Below are positions 60,722 through 64,000 of a stretch of 64,000 bases of DNA, piece after piece. Under the pieces are notes generated by a model. It did not search any database and was not told the DNA's origin. It was given only the letters and a program-made list of their open reading frames with translations. The DNA lies in the NCBI RefSeq assembly GCF_047663525.1, contig NC_092597.1, positions 24,700,501 to 24,764,500 on the forward strand, written 5' to 3'. Each line of letters starts with the position of its first letter. The first letter of the stretch is position 1. The translations under genes were made by a program, and so were the position numbers. This DNA is from Anas platyrhynchos (lineage: Eukaryota > Chordata > Aves > Anseriformes > Anatidae).

Positions 60722-61176
60722 TCACAGGGCACTGCTCTGGCAGGAGCCAGCCCCAGCGGGCAGCCCCGGCCCGGCAGGTACCTGCTGCCCCTGCGCACCC
60801 CCAGCTCCCCGGCGGGCCCGCAGGGATGAGGCCGAGCAGCGGAAGGAGCCCGTGGCCGGGGAGGGTGGCTCGGGCTCAGGGCTGTGCCCGCAGGGGCAGC
60901 CACAGCCCCTCCGGAAGGGGATGGTGAAGAGCCCGTAGGTGATGGGGTCCAGGCAGGCGTTGAAGAGGCCGAAGATGAAGAGGATGTGGGTAAGGGACGG
61001 CGAGACCTTCTTCTGCATGGCCCGCGGGCAGAACCAGTACCACAGCCCCAGCAGGTAGTAGGGGGTCCAGCAGAGGATGAAGGACGAGACGATGACCAGG
61101 CTCATCTTCAGCATGCGCAGCCGTGCCCGCGGGATGTTGTTCCCCGAGCACCGCAACGGCACGTCCCTGGAGGGGA
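60722..61176 (-). CDS. GNRHR: GNRHR last coding exon (TM6, TM7, C-terminal tail)
   Basis: Follows the acceptor TGTTTCAG. The first two bases complete the Phe codon begun in the previous exon. It encodes NNIPRARLRMLKMSLVIV, CWTPYYLLGLWYWF, SLTHILFIFGLFNACLDP and a Pro/Ser/Gly-rich tail, ending with the stop at 60722-60724. Confidence 0.95.
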
Positions 61177-62798
61177 CTGAAACACAGCAGGGGACCCTGA
61201 GCGGGGGGCTCAGACACCTGGCCAGGGCCAGGGACCTGCACACCGAGCAGGGCCTGGGGGGGCCCACACAGCCCTGGCCTGGGCTTCACCTCCGGGATGC
61301 CGCTCAGAGCTCCCCCAGCCAGGCCCCGCCAGCCCCCACTCACAGAGGCCGGAGCCCATGCGCCGGGAGATCTCCAGGAGGATGCGGGCGTAGCAGCAGA
61401 CCATGATGAGCAGCGGCAGCAGGAAGAGGCAGGTGAAGCTGAGCATGTTGTAGAGGGTCTCGTGCCAGCGCTGGGGGAAGCTGCCCCGCGTGGTGCACTG
61501 GGTGAAGTTGTGCGGGGGCTGGAGGGTGATGGTGCGGAACAGGAAGAGCTGGAGGCAGAGCAGAGAGGGTTTGGTGCCACCCCCGGGGGCTGCAGAGGGC
61601 ACAGACACCCTGCACCTCCCCAAGGCAGTGTGCAGCGATTCTGCCCCGGGGCTGCAGAGCATCAGAGCGGCGGGGTCAGACCCTGCTGTGCCCAAACCCC
61701 TCCGGCCCTTCCCAGCTGCCGTGCCAGGGGCTCACGGCATCGCCACCCTGGCCCCTTCCCCAGGACCCCCCCAGGAGTCCCAGCAGCAGGGGGTGCGCGG
61801 GGCCGGAGCAGAGCTCCGTGGCGGGCACCTGCGGCAGGGAGAGCGCGGCGCTGAGCAGCCAGGCGGCACGCAGCATGGCGCGGTTCCTCCTGCGCGCGCG
61901 GGCGATGGCCAGGGGGTGCAGGATGGCCGCCTGCCGGTCCAGGCTGATGACGACGGTGACGAAGGCGGAGGCGTACATGGCCAGCAGCCGCAGGTACATG
62001 AGGAGGCGGCAGGCCAGGTCGCCCGCCCGCCACTGCAGCGTGATGTTCCAGACGGCGTCCAGCGGCATCACCGCCACCGTCACCAGCAGGTCGGCCGCGG
62101 CCAGGTGCCGCAGCAGCAGGCGGATGTGGGAGCGCCGCGCGCCCCCCCGGCCCCCCGCCGCCCGCAGCACCGCCAGGTTGCAGCCGGCGGAGAGGGCGAA
62201 GAGGGCGAAGGTGACGGCCACGCGGGCCTGGGCAGCCGGCGAGAAGGTGGGCAGCCGCAGGGGCTCCTCGCCGCCCTCGGGGCGGGGGCTCCAGGTGCAG
62301 CCCTGCTCCGGGGGGGTCGCGCTGCCGGGGGGCTCCGCGCTGCCGTTCCCCGCCGCGGGGCCTGCGTCTGGCCGGTGCCCTCCTGCCACGACAGGCAGAC
62401 AGGCAACGGGGAGTGGGGTGGGGGCTCCTGGAGGAGGCAGGAGGGCCCTGTTCCCCCCAGGACCCCCACCCCAGCTCCGTGCACTCCTGCCTTCAGCTGC
62501 TCCCTGCAGCCGGGGGCTCTGGGAAGCTTCCAGAGACCCCCCACAGCCTGTAGAGATCTGGGACCCCTGGCATCAGCAGGCAGGGCAGGGGCAGACACTC
62601 TCAGCTGGCCCCAGCCCCCTGCCCACCCCAAGGCACTCCTGCCACCCCATGCCCCCCACCCCACAGCATCCCTCACAGTCCTGCCCAGCAGGCAGAGACC
62701 TCCCGGCACAGGCAGCCCAGCGCAGGACCCCCGGCTGCAGCTCCCCGCTCCCCACACCCCTCACCTGCAGCCGCAGCGCCCGGCCCCTGCCCGGCCAT
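60722..62798 (-). CDS. GNRHR: Gonadotropin-releasing hormone receptor, non-mammalian type, four coding exons
   Basis: A Gq-coupled receptor for GnRH on pituitary gonadotropes. Joining 62798-62765, 62382-61829, 61548-61344 and 61176-60722 (minus strand) gives 415 residues with every phase compatible. Seven helices are visible. TM1 carries N80 and TM2 D109. C136 and C214 form the expected extracellular disulfide. DRQ (160-162) replaces DRY. CWTP (300-303) lies in TM6 and DPITY (341-345) in TM7. N-glycosylation sequons occur at N24, N124 and N210. The acid pair D109 and D341, and the tail from about 350 to 415, mark a non-mammalian receptor; the mammalian type I receptor has Asn in TM2 and no tail. 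Introns are only 382, 280 and 167 bp. The first 11 codons rest on a predicted small exon and are the least certain part. Confidence 0.9.
61344..61548 (-). CDS. GNRHR: GNRHR third coding exon (ECL2, TM5, ICL3 start)
   Basis: The acceptor is CTGCCTCCAG and the donor CTCT|GTGAGT (phase 1). It encodes LFLFRTITLQPPHNFTQC, the cysteine of the conserved disulfide, and TM5 (LFLLPLLIMVCCYARI). Confidence 0.95.
61829..62382 (-). CDS. GNRHR: GNRHR second coding exon (N terminus to TM4)
   Basis: Begins after the acceptor CTGTCGTGGCAG and ends at CCGCAG|GTGCCC in phase 0. It covers most of the extracellular N terminus and TM1-TM4. The coding sequence is extremely GC-rich, giving unusual Ala/Arg stretches such as IARARRRNRAMLRAAW at the TM3-TM4 junction. 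The open frame upstream of the acceptor has no nearby ATG, which is why a further 5' coding exon is needed. Confidence 0.9.
62765..62798 (-). CDS. GNRHR: GNRHR predicted first coding exon (residues 1-11 plus one base)
   Basis: An ATG at 62798-62796 opens MAGQGPGAAAA and ends in phase 1 at GCAG|GTGAGG, a strong donor. The next exon supplies exactly the two bases required. No other nearby ATG joins the main exon in frame as simply. It is inferred from splice signals and phase, not from homology, because this part of the receptor is not conserved. Confidence 0.6.
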
Positions 62799-62812
62799 CT
62801 CGGGGCTGCTGC

Positions 62813-62851
62813 TCACACGCCGCCGGCTCCCTGCTCCAGGGGGTCCCGCAT
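62813..62851 (-). promoter_or_regulatory. GNRHR: Upstream ORF in the GNRHR leader
   Basis: An ATG at 62851-62849 starts a 12-codon frame (MRDPLEQGAGGV) that stops at 62813, only 14 nt before the predicted main ATG. Its presence in the mRNA depends on the cap site. If transcribed it would be expected to lower or regulate receptor translation. Confidence 0.5.
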
Positions 62852-63904
62852 GGGCACTCGGCTCAGCCGCAGCGGGCTGGGAGAAGGGCTCAGGGCAGGC
62901 ACCGCGGTGCTCACAGCCCACAGCCCACAGCCCGCAGCCACCTCCGCTCCTGCCCCACGCAGCCGCTCGGCGGGACGCCCTTGGCAGCTCGGGTTGCTCC
63001 TTGACGTAGCCAGCCCAGGTGGAACGTCTGGGTCCTTCACCACCAGCCACCCACACAGGCACGGGCGTGCACAGCTCTCGTGCACACACACAGGGGCTCA
63101 GATGCACACCCACGGAGATGCACACACACAGACGCGGCTGGCTGTCCCCATGGCTGAGCGTGCCCCCATGGCCGAGCGTGTCCCCTTGGCCACAAAGCCC
63201 CCCCGGGGGCTGCAGCCTGGGGGAGGGCAACGTGGCCGTTTTGCATCTCAAAGGCTTCGTGCCCCCGGCGGAGGGAATTAGGGTTATTAGCAAGTCATTT
63301 CACAGCTAAGTGGGGCTCATTATCCCTGCAGACCCCCTGCCCCAGAGACCCCGGAGCGCGTTAGCATCTGCCTGCCAGTCCCGGGCAGGGCCCCAGCGCC
63401 AGCTCCAGACACCCCTGAGCCAGGGCTGGGAGGGGGCCGAGCCCCCTGCTCCCCCCTGCACCCCCAGGCACCCACCCATGGCCGTGGGGTCCCCCCACCT
63501 GCAGGGTGCCCTGCCTGCCGGCGTGCAGCCCCCACCCTGCGGCACCCCAGCACCCCGTGTAACCCTGCGGTGTGGGGGCCCCACAAGCCCCATGTTTGGG
63601 GGGCGATGCTCAGCCCTCACGGAGCCCCAGGATGGAGCCGCGGTGCCGCCAGGCATGCAGCAGGAGGTGTCTCTCCTGATACCTCCCAGCAATTGCTTTC
63701 CCAGATGCTGCAGCAGCTGTGTCGTGGTCCCTGGCCCCATGGTGATGCTCGGAGCTCCTGCCCATGCCCCGAGGCTTGCCCCAGCGTGGAGCAGCGGTTT
63801 CACCACCTCAGCCCTTCTCCCCTGGCCCCAGACTCAGCACTTTGTCCCAGGCAGGTCGCAGCCGTCCCATGCCCAGCAGCTGCTGCAGGAACGGCCTCGT
63901 GGCG
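62852..63904. other. GNRHR upstream region
   Basis: Presumed promoter and intergenic DNA. It includes four copies of an 8-bp CACAGCCC-type repeat (62916-62940), CA-rich stretches (63060-63130) and a small AT-rich patch, GGAATTAGGGTTATTAGC (63273-63300). I see no TATA box or clear nuclear-receptor site, and no exon. Confidence 0.45.
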
Positions 63905-63926
63905 ACACACAGGGTGGGCAAAAGGG

Positions 63927-63932
63927 TTTATT
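63927..63932 (-). terminator. Polyadenylation signal of an unidentified minus-strand gene
   Basis: The plus strand reads GTTTATTTATG, giving AATAAA on the minus strand. A GT-rich stretch (TGTGTGTCG on the minus strand) follows at 63902-63910, about 20 nt downstream, as expected for a cleavage site. The gene itself would lie to the right of the window. I cannot identify it. Confidence 0.5.
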
Positions 63933-64000
63933 TATGTACAGTCACAGCCAGCCTGGCACAGCCAGCTCGGATCCGGGCTCACGAGGCGCCTCGTCCCCCC

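Noticed and set aside
61490-63281. Two ORFs of about 500 residues antisense to the GnRH receptor
   Set aside because: They are mirror frames of a very GC-rich coding exon and its upstream region. The minus-strand reading gives a recognisable receptor.

Overview
The window looks like a GC-rich, gene-compact piece of a bird genome, probably a microchromosome. The evidence is a chicken-repeat-1 (CR1) LINE fragment, a GnRH receptor of the non-mammalian kind with a long C-terminal tail, very short introns, CpG islands at gene starts, and the gene order RASGRF1 – mir-184 – ANKRD34C – TMED3. That order matches human 15q25.1 and, as far as I recall, chicken chromosome 10. I cannot name the species. 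All homology calls come from reading translated sequence and remembered family features; no search was run.

Layout. (1) 1-3,143, minus strand: the first coding exon of RASGRF1 and the start of its first intron; the rest of the gene lies off the left edge. Its CpG-island promoter and leader (about 2.2-3.8 kb) hold nested upstream ORFs, a seven-unit 10-bp tandem array and a TCACGTGA E-box. (2) About 3.8-51.3 kb: a long non-coding interval. I see no credible protein-coding exon in it. It alternates GC-rich, fast-evolving-looking DNA with short AT-rich islands carrying homeodomain-type TAATTA motifs, which are candidate conserved enhancers. (3) 39.28-39.37 kb, plus strand: the mir-184 hairpin with its mature sequence intact, in the position this microRNA occupies in mammals. 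A GC-rich, CCAAT-containing segment just upstream could be its promoter. (4) 51.3-56.8 kb, plus strand: a CpG island with a candidate 5' UTR exon, a CR1 fragment in the presumed intron, then the single-exon ANKRD34C coding frame. That frame is interrupted by one in-frame TAG at codon 59 but is otherwise clean. (5) 57.3-59.8 kb, plus strand: TMED3 in three coding exons, complete with a polyadenylation signal. (6) 60.5-62.8 kb, minus strand: a complete GnRH receptor gene in four coding exons, converging tail-to-tail on TMED3, with a short upstream ORF in its leader. (7) The right edge (about 63.93 kb) carries a minus-strand polyadenylation signal that probably ends a gene lying outside the window.

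The genes do not form a pathway. RASGRF1 (neuronal Ras/Rac exchange factor), mir-184 (eye and nervous system), ANKRD34C (mostly neural) and the GnRH receptor (pituitary) are signalling or tissue-restricted genes, whereas TMED3 is a housekeeping cargo receptor of the early secretory pathway. The non-coding interval is the likely regulatory landscape of RASGRF1, mir-184 and ANKRD34C. I found no novel multi-gene system. The most useful observations are the mir-184 hairpin, the premature stop in ANKRD34C, the layered leader of RASGRF1 and the reconstructed exon structure of the GnRH receptor.
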